Below are positions 59,801-62,337 of a DNA stretch of 64,000 nucleotides, piece by piece. The notes under the pieces were generated by a model. The model was not told where the DNA came from. It saw only the letters and a program-made list of their open reading frames with translations, and did no database searches. Position numbers and translations under genes: made by a program. The stretch comes from Glandiceps talaboti (Eukaryota; Hemichordata; Enteropneusta; Spengelidae), in NCBI RefSeq assembly GCF_964340395.1, contig NC_135566.1, positions 21,938,635 to 22,002,634 on the forward strand, in the 5' to 3' direction. The stretch's first letter is position 1. The number at the start of each line of letters is the position of its first letter.

Positions 59801-60574
59801 AGAGACCAGTGATGTCATTACATTCTGTGTTCATAGCCTTCTGATGTCATCCAATTCTGGCTACTCAGGCAAGAGATGTGACTGTACAAGTATTCTGGTT
59901 ACACAATTGGGATGTCATTACATTCTGGGTTCACAGACTGGTGATGTCATCCAATTCTGGCTACACAGAATAGTGATGTCATTACATGCTAGGTTCACAA
60001 CCTGCATGATGATGTCATCCAATTCTGGCTATACTGAATGGTGATGTCATTACATTCTGGGTACACAACCTGGTGATGTCATCCAATTCTGGCTACACAG
60101 AATATTGATGTCGTTGCATTCTGGGTACACAACCTGGTGATGTCATCCAATTCTGGCTACACAGTATATTGATGTCATTGCATTCTGGGTACACAACCTG
60201 GTGATGTCATCCAATTCTAGTTACACAGAGTGACTTTATCATGTCATGTGTCTACATAAACTACTGATAGAAGTCATTGCATCATAATGTTACAAGATAT
60301 TATCAACATTGATTAAATTTTATATAAGAAATGTCCTTAATATAGAAATTCTAGTTTTGAAATCAGTGTCATTGTTTAAATATTAGTTAAATTGTTAACA
60401 TAGTAGTTTGTTTATGTTGTTTGTTTTGATTGCAAACATTTAGTAAACCATTTTTCTATATTTTAAGGATACAGTATGTGCATTTATAGAATGTCATGGA
60501 AACACAGTGAGATGATAACACTATCCCTTCATATACATACATACATACATACATACATACATACATACATACAT

Positions 60575-60612
<38 letters not shown>

Positions 60613-62337
60613 GCAGGTATGCATACATACATACATACATACATACATACATACATACATACATACATACATACATACATACATACATACATACATACAT
60701 ACATACATACATACATACATACATACATTTACATAGACTAGTTAAAAGAGATTTTAAAGGTTCAAGGTTAGACAGCATGATTTTTGGTATAGTTTGTTAT
60801 TTTTCTGCATTATTTATGTATTTATTCACAGAAGCACAGAATGAGTTAGTATCTTTTGGCACTTGAAAACTTGCATGGACTTTGGTGATAGTGTATAGTC
60901 TTAGTTGTTACAATTTAATGTTCTCAATGTATTTTTTTATCTTTGGTGATTAACAGGGTTATGGCCTAAGGAATGGTATGAAGGTGTGTGTGAAATAGCA
61001 ACCAAGTCTCCATTGTTGAATCCTACACCTGGTGAACATCTCAGATCAGAATTACAATATAATTCAGCATTACGCAATGACAGTGTAGCTCCTGTAAGTA
61101 CATCTCAGATTAGAATTACAATTAATTCAGCATTACGCAATGACAGTGTAGCTCCTGTAAGTACATCTCAGATTAGAATTACAATATAATTCATCATTAC
61201 GCAATGACAGTGTAGCTCCTGTAAGTACATCTCAGATCAGAATTACAATATAATTCATCATTACGCAATGACAGTGTAGCTCCAGACCTGTAATTACATC
61301 TCAGATTAGAATTACAATATAATTCAGCATTACGCAATGACAGTGTAGCTCCTGTAAGTACATCTCAGATCAGAATTACAATATAATCTTATGCAAGCTT
61401 TCTTGTATGAGTGACCATTGACCTTGACTTATAGGGTAGACCATCAAAATTAAGCTGTTACTTATTGCAGACACTTTGTACCAATTATGTGTGGCTAATG
61501 TCTTTTAGGTCATGTATATATAGATAATACAGAACAACATAAACCATACCGGTACACAGTTATTATTTTTGGTGCTCATATAACTTTTTACTCAGCCGTA
61601 TTTATAGTGAGCAATAATTATTTACCAGATAACTCAAAAAACTTCAATACATAGATGAAACTATATTGAAGTATCTATCCCCATGTTGCCAGGTTTAAAC
61701 TTTCTTTTGAGACATTGACCTTTGACCTTGATGCTGATCTTCTGGTTCAATTATCAAAATTCAGTAATTTCCTGGATTATCAGACACTTTGGAATATTTA
61801 TTTGTTGCTGTCACTTTCTTTTAAATCATGTCTCCATTCAAACACATAGAAGTAAAATATTTCAGGGGTGTCTTCTATGAAGACTTGTCTCTTCTGCCTT
61901 TGTAGTATTTTATTCTGAGGGTCACAGGGACGATTGACCTCAGCTAACAGGGCTATTGATTGATTGATTGTTTCAAACATGTTATTCAGTCAGTAATTTT
62001 ATAATTTTATCTTACTTTTAAAAAGTTTATTGTCTTGTTTTTTTTTCAGGCTGAGCTGAATGAACTTCGTCAAACCATTCTGAATTTACTGGAATACCCT
62101 CCAGACGTACTTCCATATGTCAGCAAACTTAGCTTTGCTCAGTGTACCTACCTTCTGTCTGTCTATCGGTTGGAAACACTGCGAGTTCAGAACAGTGGAG
62201 ATGAGTGTAGCTTTCACATCTTGTTTCACTATCTACAAGACAAAGCCATTCAGAAAGACAAGGCAGGAATGTGGCAAAGTATTGCAGCTGTCTCAGATCA
62301 AGTCTTCAAAATGTTTCTGAATCTCATGGAAAATAGG
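43..62337 (+). CDS. PI4KA: Phosphatidylinositol 4-kinase alpha, 12 internal exons (partial gene)
   Basis: Twelve exons on the + strand (43-149, 9428-9593, 10428-10622, 16502-16602, 33369-33616, 36801-36896, 38125-38308, 40057-40151, 43883-44093, 45017-45125, 60957-61093, 62050-62337) total 1937 nt: two bases finishing a codon from upstream, then 645 codons with no stop. The joined product aligns by eye, from memory, with the N-terminal solenoid ('horn') of vertebrate PI4KA, very roughly human residues 300-980 of about 2100. In the known family the enzyme phosphorylates phosphatidylinositol to PI4P at the plasma membrane, in a complex with TTC7 and FAM126, and supplies the PI4P/PIP2 pool. The window holds no kinase motif; that domain should lie downstream of 64000. 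Missing: start codon, promoter, first exons, cradle and kinase domain. Nothing suggests a pseudogene, as all splice sites and phases are intact. The oddity is the introns, which are mostly minisatellite arrays. Confidence 0.95.
150..825. other. Intron 1, 5' unique part
   Basis: AT-rich unique intronic sequence between the donor at 150 and the 44-bp array. Short open frames here show no recognisable protein, splice borders or codon bias. I see no other feature. Confidence 0.6.
826..8731. repeat. Minisatellite array A, 44-bp unit, ~180 copies
   Basis: The unit is about 44 bp (core CCTGCAATGTAAATGGTAC, then ATAAAAACATTAGATATTGT) and runs 7.9 kb with very high identity. Most variation is at one site, ACATTAG / ACACTAG / ACACCAG, with rarer changes such as GTAAAT for GTACAT and one 24-bp truncated unit near 5738. 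Ends are abrupt: 'TTCAAACCTGC' at the left and 'TTGTCTATAAAG' at the right. It is non-coding, since the unit contains TAA and TAG in several frames. Confidence 0.97.
8815..9274. mobile_element. MITE with 9-bp target duplication, MULE-like (element 8824-9265)
   Basis: A 442-bp element is bounded by the perfect 9-bp direct repeat GGGCACAGA (8815-8823 and 9266-9274). The ends are inverted: 5' TAGTCTAGCTGCTAGACCT against TAGTCTTGCTGCTATACCT on the opposite strand. The inverted arms extend roughly 110 bp (8824-8930 against 9160-9265) through 'TTTCTTCC(G/A)ATAAGATA' and 'TCTAGCTAAAGTCATT'. There is no transposase. A 9-bp duplication with long TIRs suggests a Mutator-like MITE, but family assignment is inference. 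Confidence 0.8.
9428..9593 (+). CDS. PI4KA: PI4KA exon b
   Basis: The acceptor is TCTACAG ending at 9427 and the donor GTATGT starts at 9594. It starts in phase 0 and ends one base into a codon. It reads [15 protein letters not shown] ... [20 protein letters not shown], matching the human helices 'VKKIVEEAVLKSLD' and 'YYTSFSDPLYLTMFKMLRD'. The predicted product is helical, as expected of the solenoid. It lies 9.3 kb from the previous exon, across the 44-bp array. Confidence 0.93.
9594..10427. other. Intron 2, nothing notable
   Basis: 834 bp of AT-rich intronic sequence, the only intron of this size without a tandem array. Open frames here have no support. Confidence 0.6.
10428..10622 (+). 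CDS. PI4KA: PI4KA exon c, whose 3' end seeds the 48-bp array
   Basis: The acceptor is GACATAG ending at 10427 and the donor is GTTAGT at 10623. Codons run from [14 protein letters not shown] to [20 protein letters not shown], matching human 'LPTSFVKEIHDFV' and '[21 protein letters not shown]'. The exon ends one base into a glycine codon completed by the exon at 16502. The last 22 exon bases (10601-10622) and the donor form the first unit of the 48-bp tandem array that fills the following intron. Reading past 10622 gives GGT then TAG, so retained intron or a downstream donor would end translation at once. Confidence 0.95.
10601..13436 (+). repeat. Minisatellite array B (left part), 48-bp unit derived from exon c end plus donor
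   Basis: The unit is 48 bp, TGGGCTGTCAGTGAATACAC then AGGTTAGTGTAGTGTAGACC then TATATGTG; about 59 copies in this part. The first 22 bases of the first unit are the coding end of the exon at 10428-10622 (TGGGCTGTCAAAGAAGACAC, AG), followed by its donor GTTAGT. Each later copy therefore carries a degenerate exon tail and a donor-like CAG|GTTAGT. The unit at 10793-10816 keeps the exact exon version GTCAAAGAAGAC. Some copies contain a 5-bp ACATG insertion, and G/A variants (GGGCT/GGACT, TATATG/TGTATG) cluster regionally. Confidence 0.96.
13432..14118. mobile_element. Foldback DNA element inside array B (element 13437-14113)
   Basis: A 677-bp segment unrelated to the 48-bp unit interrupts array B. 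The ends are inverted repeats made of direct subrepeats of a 16-bp motif, CGTCCCCGGGTCAAAA: seven or so at the left (13450-13565) and five in reverse orientation at the right (14015-14101). The outermost bases resemble each other inverted: TACCAGTCATAACGTCCCC and TATCCAGTCAAAACGTCCCC. The array sequence TAGTG is present on both sides (13432-13436, 14114-14118) where an uninterrupted unit would have it once, so a 5-bp target duplication is likely. The interior contains a (CA)n run near 13953. No transposase frame is recognised. Confidence 0.75.
14114..16323 (+). repeat. Minisatellite array B (right part), 48-bp unit
   Basis: Continuation of the same 48-bp array, about 46 copies, including a cluster with the ACATG insertion (14840-15260, 53-bp units). 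It stops abruptly at 'TAGACCTATCTGCTG'. Both halves have the same orientation and phase, so the transposon split one array. Confidence 0.96.
16502..16602 (+). CDS. PI4KA: PI4KA exon d
   Basis: The acceptor is TTGTATAG ending at 16501 and the donor is GTAAGC at 16603. Two bases finish the glycine codon; then 33 codons read [14 protein letters not shown] ... [13 protein letters not shown], matching human 'AENLCIKLSEKLQS' and 'VIIAHLPLLICCLQ'. It ends in phase 0. It is flanked by the two largest arrays of the window: 48-bp units upstream and 42-bp units downstream. Confidence 0.94.
16603..17000. other. Intron 4, 5' part: CA-rich stretch, 25-bp duplication, poly-G run
   Basis: Contains a degenerate ACAC/ACAG stretch (16630-16710), a tandem pair of TATTCCATCGGCTATCAGAG (about 16854-16902) and a run of 17 G at 16948-16964. 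No gene is seen; the open frame spanning it reads low-complexity sequence. Confidence 0.7.
17001..30449. repeat. Minisatellite array C, 42-bp unit, ~320 copies (13.4 kb)
   Basis: The unit is 42 bp: TTATCACTTATTAGATGGAG then TATAAAGACATTAGACCCAA then AG. Variable sites are TATC/TACC, GAGTATA/GAGTGTA, CATTA/CATCA, GACCC/GTCCC/CACCC, GATGG/GATCG and AAAG/ATAG. As 42 is 14 codons and the unit lacks a stop in one + frame and one - frame, long repetitive open frames arise (1005 codons at 17073-20090 on +; 374 on -). The + frame is broken wherever GTGTATAG occurs, which changes AAG to TAG. Higher-order duplications are present (about 20250-21900 against 22308-23960; 10-11-unit blocks at 27.2-28.5 kb). 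Confidence 0.97.
30450..30705. other. Unique spacer between arrays C and D
   Basis: About 260 bp of non-repetitive intronic DNA separating two unrelated arrays. No feature seen. Confidence 0.6.
30706..32685. repeat. Minisatellite array D, 22-bp unit, ~89 copies
   Basis: The unit is 22 bp, ACCCACTATTCAGTACAGAT plus TG, with variants TACAGA(T/C)TG, TATAGATTG and TATTGATTG. A rare pair of variants (ACTATTTAGTAC followed by GACCTACTATT) recurs at 31441 and 31837, 396 bp (18 units) apart, which indicates block duplication. Confidence 0.96.
32686..33265. repeat. Minisatellite array E, 58-bp unit, ~10 copies
   Basis: The unit is 58 bp, ACATTACAATAACCTGTACA then CC(T/A)TGACCCAATATTAGA then ATCTAAACATTTTACTTGTA. 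It starts directly at the end of array D and stops about 100 bp before the acceptor of the exon at 33369. Confidence 0.95.
33369..33616 (+). CDS. PI4KA: PI4KA exon e
   Basis: The acceptor is CTTACAG ending at 33368 and the donor GTATTG starts at 33617. The product begins [20 protein letters not shown], continues [15 protein letters not shown] and ends [14 protein letters not shown], matching human 'GLGRLCERFPVV', 'DFLVIPSPVLVKLYKYH' and 'YEQLRDIAIDNICR'. It ends two bases into the arginine codon, completed by the first base of the exon at 36801. The upstream intron is 16.8 kb long and mostly satellite. Confidence 0.96.
33638..34829. mobile_element. hAT-like non-autonomous DNA transposon (element 33643-34824)
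   Basis: A 1182-bp element with terminal inverted repeats CAGTGTTTCCGCTG at the left and CAGTGTTTCCTCTG on the opposite strand at the right (13 of 14 identical). It is flanked by the 5-bp direct repeat TATCT (33638-33642, 34825-34829). The CAGTGTTTCC end is typical of hAT elements; 5-bp duplications are known for some hAT lineages, while 8 bp is usual, so the exact family is uncertain. Subterminal GCCAAAT/ATTTGGC motifs recur in both arms. The interior is more GC-rich than the host intron and has no long transposase frame. Confidence 0.72.
34830..36379 (+). repeat. Minisatellite array F, 37-bp unit, ~42 copies
   Basis: The unit is 37 bp, TTGTGAGTCCAGGCACATAA then CTTTAGCCAGCATAGCA. Variants include GGTCTT for AGCATT, GACACAGCAC for GGCACATAAC, and a TATAGC insertion. 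Every unit has a sense-strand GTGAGT, which equals a good 5' splice consensus core. The array begins exactly at the 3' flank of the hAT-like element. The minus-strand open frame here is a repeat artefact. Confidence 0.95.
36380..36800. other. Intron 5, 3' unique part
   Basis: About 420 bp of ordinary AT-rich intron leading to the acceptor at 36800. Nothing else seen. Confidence 0.6.
36801..36896 (+). CDS. PI4KA: PI4KA exon f
   Basis: The acceptor is AATTGTAG ending at 36800 and the donor is GTAAGT at 36897. It reads [20 protein letters not shown] then [12 protein letters not shown], matching human '[25 protein letters not shown]'. It ends in phase 2. The last 13 exon bases plus donor are duplicated immediately downstream as a 27-bp tandem pair, giving a second GTAAGT at 36924. 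Use of that donor would add TAA in frame, so it should be non-productive. Confidence 0.95.
36884..36937 (+). repeat. 27-bp tandem duplication across the exon f donor
   Basis: Two copies of a 27-bp unit (AAACCAGTGATAGGTAAGTA then CTCAAAT; the second copy has C for G and T for C). The first copy spans the exon-intron junction at 36896/36897; the second (36911-36937) is wholly intronic and supplies a duplicate GTAAGT at 36924. Confidence 0.9.
37022..37800. repeat. Minisatellite array G, 35-bp unit, ~21 copies
   Basis: The unit is about 35 bp, TAGGTATGGTAACAGACAGA then CATATAGGTCTACAC, with more divergence than the other arrays (GGTGTGG, AGATGTGG, CAGGTAGAC and missing ATA variants). Confidence 0.92.
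37801..38096. repeat. Minisatellite array H, 45-bp unit, ~6 copies
   Basis: The unit is 45 bp, ATGGTAACAGACAGACCTTG then TAATATTCATTTAAGGGTAT then TAGTT; copies are almost identical. The ATGGTAACAGACAGAC core is shared with array G, and the transition (TTTGTAATATT around 37790) shows H growing out of G. The 97-codon open frame here is a 15-residue repeat of non-coding origin. Confidence 0.93.
38125..38308 (+). CDS. PI4KA: PI4KA exon g
   Basis: The acceptor is CACTACAG ending at 38124 and the donor is GTAAGT at 38309. It reads [20 protein letters not shown] ... [20 protein letters not shown], closely matching human '[20 protein letters not shown]' and '[20 protein letters not shown]'. It starts with one base completing an arginine codon and ends in phase 0 after ISGS. 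This is one of the best conserved stretches of the solenoid. Confidence 0.97.
38330..38437. repeat. Degenerate GACCCCTGATTTTGAC repeat, left flank
   Basis: Several diverged copies of a roughly 20-25 bp motif with core TGACCCCTGATTTTGA. The same motif resumes at about 39277, so the intervening sequence looks inserted into one degenerate array. Confidence 0.7.
38438..39272. mobile_element. Dispersed-type repeat element with (CCGT)n and ~150-bp internal repeats
   Basis: Starts with an imperfect hairpin GTCCCCGCCGGAC-AAA-GTCCGGGACGGGGAC (38440-38470) and continues with 'ATGGATTGGGTTCCATCTG' and a (CCGT)n run (38492-38543). About 3.5 tandem copies of a 150-bp unit follow, containing CATAACTCAGACATGCTTGA and GGCAGCCATTTTGTTTG (period marked by positions 38701, 38851, 39002). 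The likely 3' end is near 'GCGGGGAGTATGTCATTCTC'. I recognise this layout from interspersed repeats of marine invertebrates but cannot name the family. The short frames here are not genes. Confidence 0.55.
39277..39512. repeat. Degenerate GACC(CC/AC)..ATTTTGACCACAAGT repeat, right flank
   Basis: About nine or ten diverged copies of a motif like TGACCCCTGATTTTGACCAC plus AAGT; the last ones (CGTCACCCATAATTTTGACC plus ACAAGTGA) are more regular, about 32 bp. Confidence 0.75.
39513..40056. other. Intron 7, 3' part with a short tandem duplication
   Basis: Ordinary intronic DNA apart from a 40-bp tandem duplication at about 39661-39742 (ATGATTGTGTACATTGTACC twice). No gene seen. Confidence 0.65.
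40057..40151 (+). CDS. PI4KA: PI4KA exon h
   Basis: The acceptor is GATTTCAG ending at 40056 and the donor is GTAGGT at 40152. It reads [20 protein letters not shown] then [12 protein letters not shown], matching human 'YIYQEVWNLFQQISVKASS' and 'DYKDHGYR'. It ends two bases into the arginine codon completed by the exon at 43883. A long inverted-repeat element starts 23 bp downstream. Confidence 0.95.
40613..40793. repeat. (TG)n microsatellite with TGTC interruptions
   Basis: About 180 bp of nearly pure TG with a short TCTG/TGTC central part (40659-40712). The Cys-Val and Thr-His open frames on both strands come from the dinucleotide repeat. Confidence 0.97.
41272..42596. mobile_element. Long-TIR DNA element with perfect 9-bp target duplication (element 41281-42587)
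   Basis: Flanked by the perfect 9-bp direct repeat TATTATATA (41272-41280, 42588-42596). The left end GTCTAGTACCACCCCGGTGT matches the right end on the opposite strand, GTCTAGTACCACCGCGGTGG, from about 6 bases inside each terminus. The inverted arms continue at 42149-42262 against 42445-42555 (ATATTTCTCGT.GCTGAAC, CCCAACAAATAAATCA, CTTCCATTTTACCTT). The length of duplication and TIR suggest a Mutator-like (MULE) MITE; no transposase is present. The left TIR has been expanded into a 43-bp tandem array, which accounts for about 830 of the 1307 bp. Confidence 0.75.
41287..42120 (+). repeat. Minisatellite array I, 43-bp unit, ~19 copies, inside a transposon TIR
   Basis: The unit is 43 bp, GAGACTACTGCCACCCCGGT then GTCAGCAGCCGGTCCTCACT then GGA; copies are almost identical. 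One copy of the same sequence is present, inverted, as the opposite TIR at 42541-42583. Since 43 is not a multiple of three and the unit has no stop in the + frames, three overlapping frames of 246-347 codons arise; they are artefacts. It is GC-rich (about 60%), unlike all other arrays here. Confidence 0.95.
42600..43330. other. Right part of the composite element, with internal repeats
   Basis: Contains two diverged direct copies of CTCTTTATTGACT(A/G)AA-AAAGACAT-TTGTCCATTCTTT (42748-42795, 43138-43180) and an inverted pair TTGCTTTATCTCTTATCT (42857-42874) against AGATAAGAGATAAAGCAA (42977-42995). No gene is supported; the minus-strand frame at 42908-43138 shows no family resemblance. Confidence 0.6.
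43421..43801. repeat. (TG)n/(TATG)n compound microsatellite
   Basis: 380 bp of TG and TATG blocks, with a repeated sub-block TGTCTGTGTGTGTATATATG followed by TATG about every 62 bp (43541, 43597, 43650). It sits only about 80 bp before the acceptor of the exon at 43883. Open frames on both strands are artefacts. Confidence 0.97.
43883..44093 (+). CDS. PI4KA: PI4KA exon i
   Basis: The acceptor is TTTTCATCTAG ending at 43882 and the donor is GTAAGA at 44094. It reads [17 protein letters not shown] ... [17 protein letters not shown] ... [18 protein letters not shown], nearly identical in blocks to human PI4KA. It lacks the four-residue repeat that human has after KRASE, which fits other animal orthologues as far as I recall. 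It ends in phase 0. Confidence 0.97.
44094..45016. other. Intron 9 with a candidate hairpin element
   Basis: Unique sequence at 44094-44455, then a weak inverted repeat (about 44465-44515 against 44570-44625, sharing GTGAGTGC and CACTCATGC.TGCAGT), possibly a decayed MITE, then the microsatellite listed separately. No gene seen. Confidence 0.45.
44712..44925. repeat. (GTAC)n - (CA)n - (GTAC/CATA)n compound microsatellite
   Basis: Self-complementary ACGT/GTAC runs on both sides (44713-44742, 44857-44900) of a roughly 70-bp (CA)n block. The arrangement is nearly palindromic and could form a long hairpin or cruciform. Confidence 0.95.
45017..45125 (+). CDS. PI4KA: PI4KA exon j
   Basis: The acceptor is AACCTACAG ending at 45016 and the donor is GTAATA at 45126, a weaker donor than its neighbours. 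It reads [19 protein letters not shown] then [18 protein letters not shown], matching human '[35 protein letters not shown]'-type sequence in blocks. It ends one base into the glycine codon completed at 60957, across the 15.8-kb intron that holds five arrays. Confidence 0.96.
45126..45390. other. Intron 10, 5' part
   Basis: 265 bp of ordinary intronic sequence after the GTAATA donor. Nothing else seen. Confidence 0.6.
45391..46183. repeat. Minisatellite array J, 41-bp unit, ~19 copies
   Basis: The unit is 41 bp, TAATGTACGGTAGTTAAATA then TAGCATAGTATACCGACATT plus C. Copies are practically identical; one carries an 8-bp insertion near 45620. CGGTA and TACCG within each unit are inverted, so each copy could form a short stem. 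Confidence 0.97.
46241..48960 (+). repeat. Minisatellite array K, 66-bp unit, ~41 copies
   Basis: The unit is 66 bp, GATTTCTGAAATGTTTGACA then AGGTACAGCAGTTGTAAGAA then ATGTGTTACCATTTAGTTAC then TCTACA. Variants are GTTACTCTACA / GTCACTATACA / GTCACTACA, TTACC/TTCCC and GTAAGA/GTAAAA. In the sense direction each unit has CTACAG, then 32 nt, then GTAAGA, which resembles a micro-exon with both splice sites, though with a poor pyrimidine tract. Confidence 0.96.
48961..51246. other. Non-array part of intron 10 with a dispersed-type repeat
   Basis: At 49239-49330 it has the head AGCTCCGCTGTCAGCGAAAG followed by TAGCTTTAGGTATAGG, then two diverged copies of a roughly 146-bp unit (each with TTTTATGATTTTTTTT; 49340-49640). 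I recognise this type of interspersed repeat from marine invertebrate genomes but cannot name it. From 49690 to 51020 the sequence is less AT-rich and unique, possibly an old insertion; open frames (for example 50785-51015 +, 49006-49314 +) have no recognisable domains or splice context matching PI4KA, so I do not call genes. Confidence 0.5.
51247..53687. repeat. Minisatellite array L, 38-bp unit, ~64 copies
   Basis: The unit is 38 bp, AACACAGTTACTTGAAATGT then ATCTAATTATCAAATGGC. Variants are CACAGTTAC, CACGGTCAC and CATAGTCAC, GAAATGG for CAAATGG, and at the 3' end a local subfamily with TTTAAATTTATC (53390-53600). Confidence 0.96.
53688..54490. other. Spacer between arrays L and M
   Basis: About 800 bp of AT-rich unique sequence. 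Two open frames on + (53711-53962, 53937-54248) show no recognised protein and do not fit the PI4KA reading, where the exons at 45017 and 60957 join directly. No feature is supported. Confidence 0.55.
54491..59177. repeat. Minisatellite array M, 40/44-bp unit, ~115 copies
   Basis: The unit is 40 bp, CACATGTATACCAGTCCTAA then TACATAGTGTACAGAATAAT. A 44-bp form has CATAATTATGTATA for CACATGTATA. Other variants are CATAGTG/CATAATG, TATACC/TATATC and CACATG/CATATG. The 44-bp form recurs at irregular intervals of several units, which suggests higher-order duplication. Confidence 0.97.
59178..59577. other. Spacer between arrays M and N
   Basis: 400 bp of AT-rich intronic sequence with no visible feature. 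Confidence 0.6.
59578..60238. repeat. Degenerate array N, ~32-bp unit containing TGATGTCAT
   Basis: About 20 diverged units of roughly 32 bp, often alternating as GGTGATGTCATCCAATTCTG-GCTACACAGAAT and A-TGATGTCATT-CATTCTGGG-TACACAACCT, giving a 64-bp dimer in its right half. Around a dozen copies keep TGATGTCAT. The short + frame at 59844-60044 follows from this repeat. Confidence 0.85.
60531..60728. repeat. (CATA)n microsatellite interrupted by (CA)n
   Basis: About 60 bp of CATA, then a 22-bp CA run and ACGCAGG, then about 110 bp of CATA. Open frames on both strands come from the repeat. Confidence 0.97.
60957..61093 (+). CDS. PI4KA: PI4KA exon k, whose 3' end is tandemly duplicated
   Basis: The acceptor is GATTAACAG ending at 60956 and the donor is GTAAGT at 61094. 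It reads [20 protein letters not shown] then [20 protein letters not shown], matching human '[20 protein letters not shown]' and '[20 protein letters not shown]'. It ends in phase 0. The last 58 exon bases plus donor are repeated about 4.5 more times downstream. The first duplicate keeps a GTAAGT donor at 61157 and an open frame, so an isoform with 21 extra residues is possible. The human-like junction is at 61093, which I take as the constitutive one. Confidence 0.96.
61036..61387 (+). repeat. 64-bp tandem array O spanning the exon k donor, ~5.5 copies
   Basis: The unit is 64 bp, ACATCTCAGATCAGAATTAC then AATATAATTCAGCATTACGC then AATGACAGTGTAGCTCCTGT then AAGT. Copies start at 61036, 61100, 61163, 61227, 61296 and 61360. 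The first copy is the coding end of the exon plus its donor. The second is 63 bp long (ACAATTAATTC for ACAATATAATTC). The fifth-copy junction carries a 5-bp insertion and a damaged donor (CTGTAATT). Confidence 0.94.
61157..61162 (+). promoter_or_regulatory. PI4KA: Candidate alternative 5' splice site for exon k
   Basis: GTAAGT preceded by GCTCCT, identical to the authentic junction at 61093/61094. Its use would retain 63 nt (61094-61156), which is open and in phase, adding 21 residues that begin VSTSQIRI and end NDSVAP. The next duplicate donors (61221, 61354) would add stops (ATATAA). Whether it is used cannot be seen from DNA. Confidence 0.4.
61388..62049. other. Intron 11, 3' unique part
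   Basis: Ordinary AT-rich intron ending in an 11-T tract and CAG. The minus-strand frame at 61798-61980 has no supporting evidence. Confidence 0.6.
62050..62337 (+). CDS. PI4KA: PI4KA exon l (last in window)
   Basis: The acceptor is an 11-T tract plus CAG ending at 62049 and the donor is GTATGT at 62338. The 96 codons read [20 protein letters not shown] ... [13 protein letters not shown] ... [20 protein letters not shown] ... FLNLMENR, matching human '[20 protein letters not shown]', '[14 protein letters not shown]' and '[12 protein letters not shown]'. It ends in phase 0. The donor is the first base of a 30-bp tandem array that runs off the window end, so the next exon is not visible. Confidence 0.97.
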
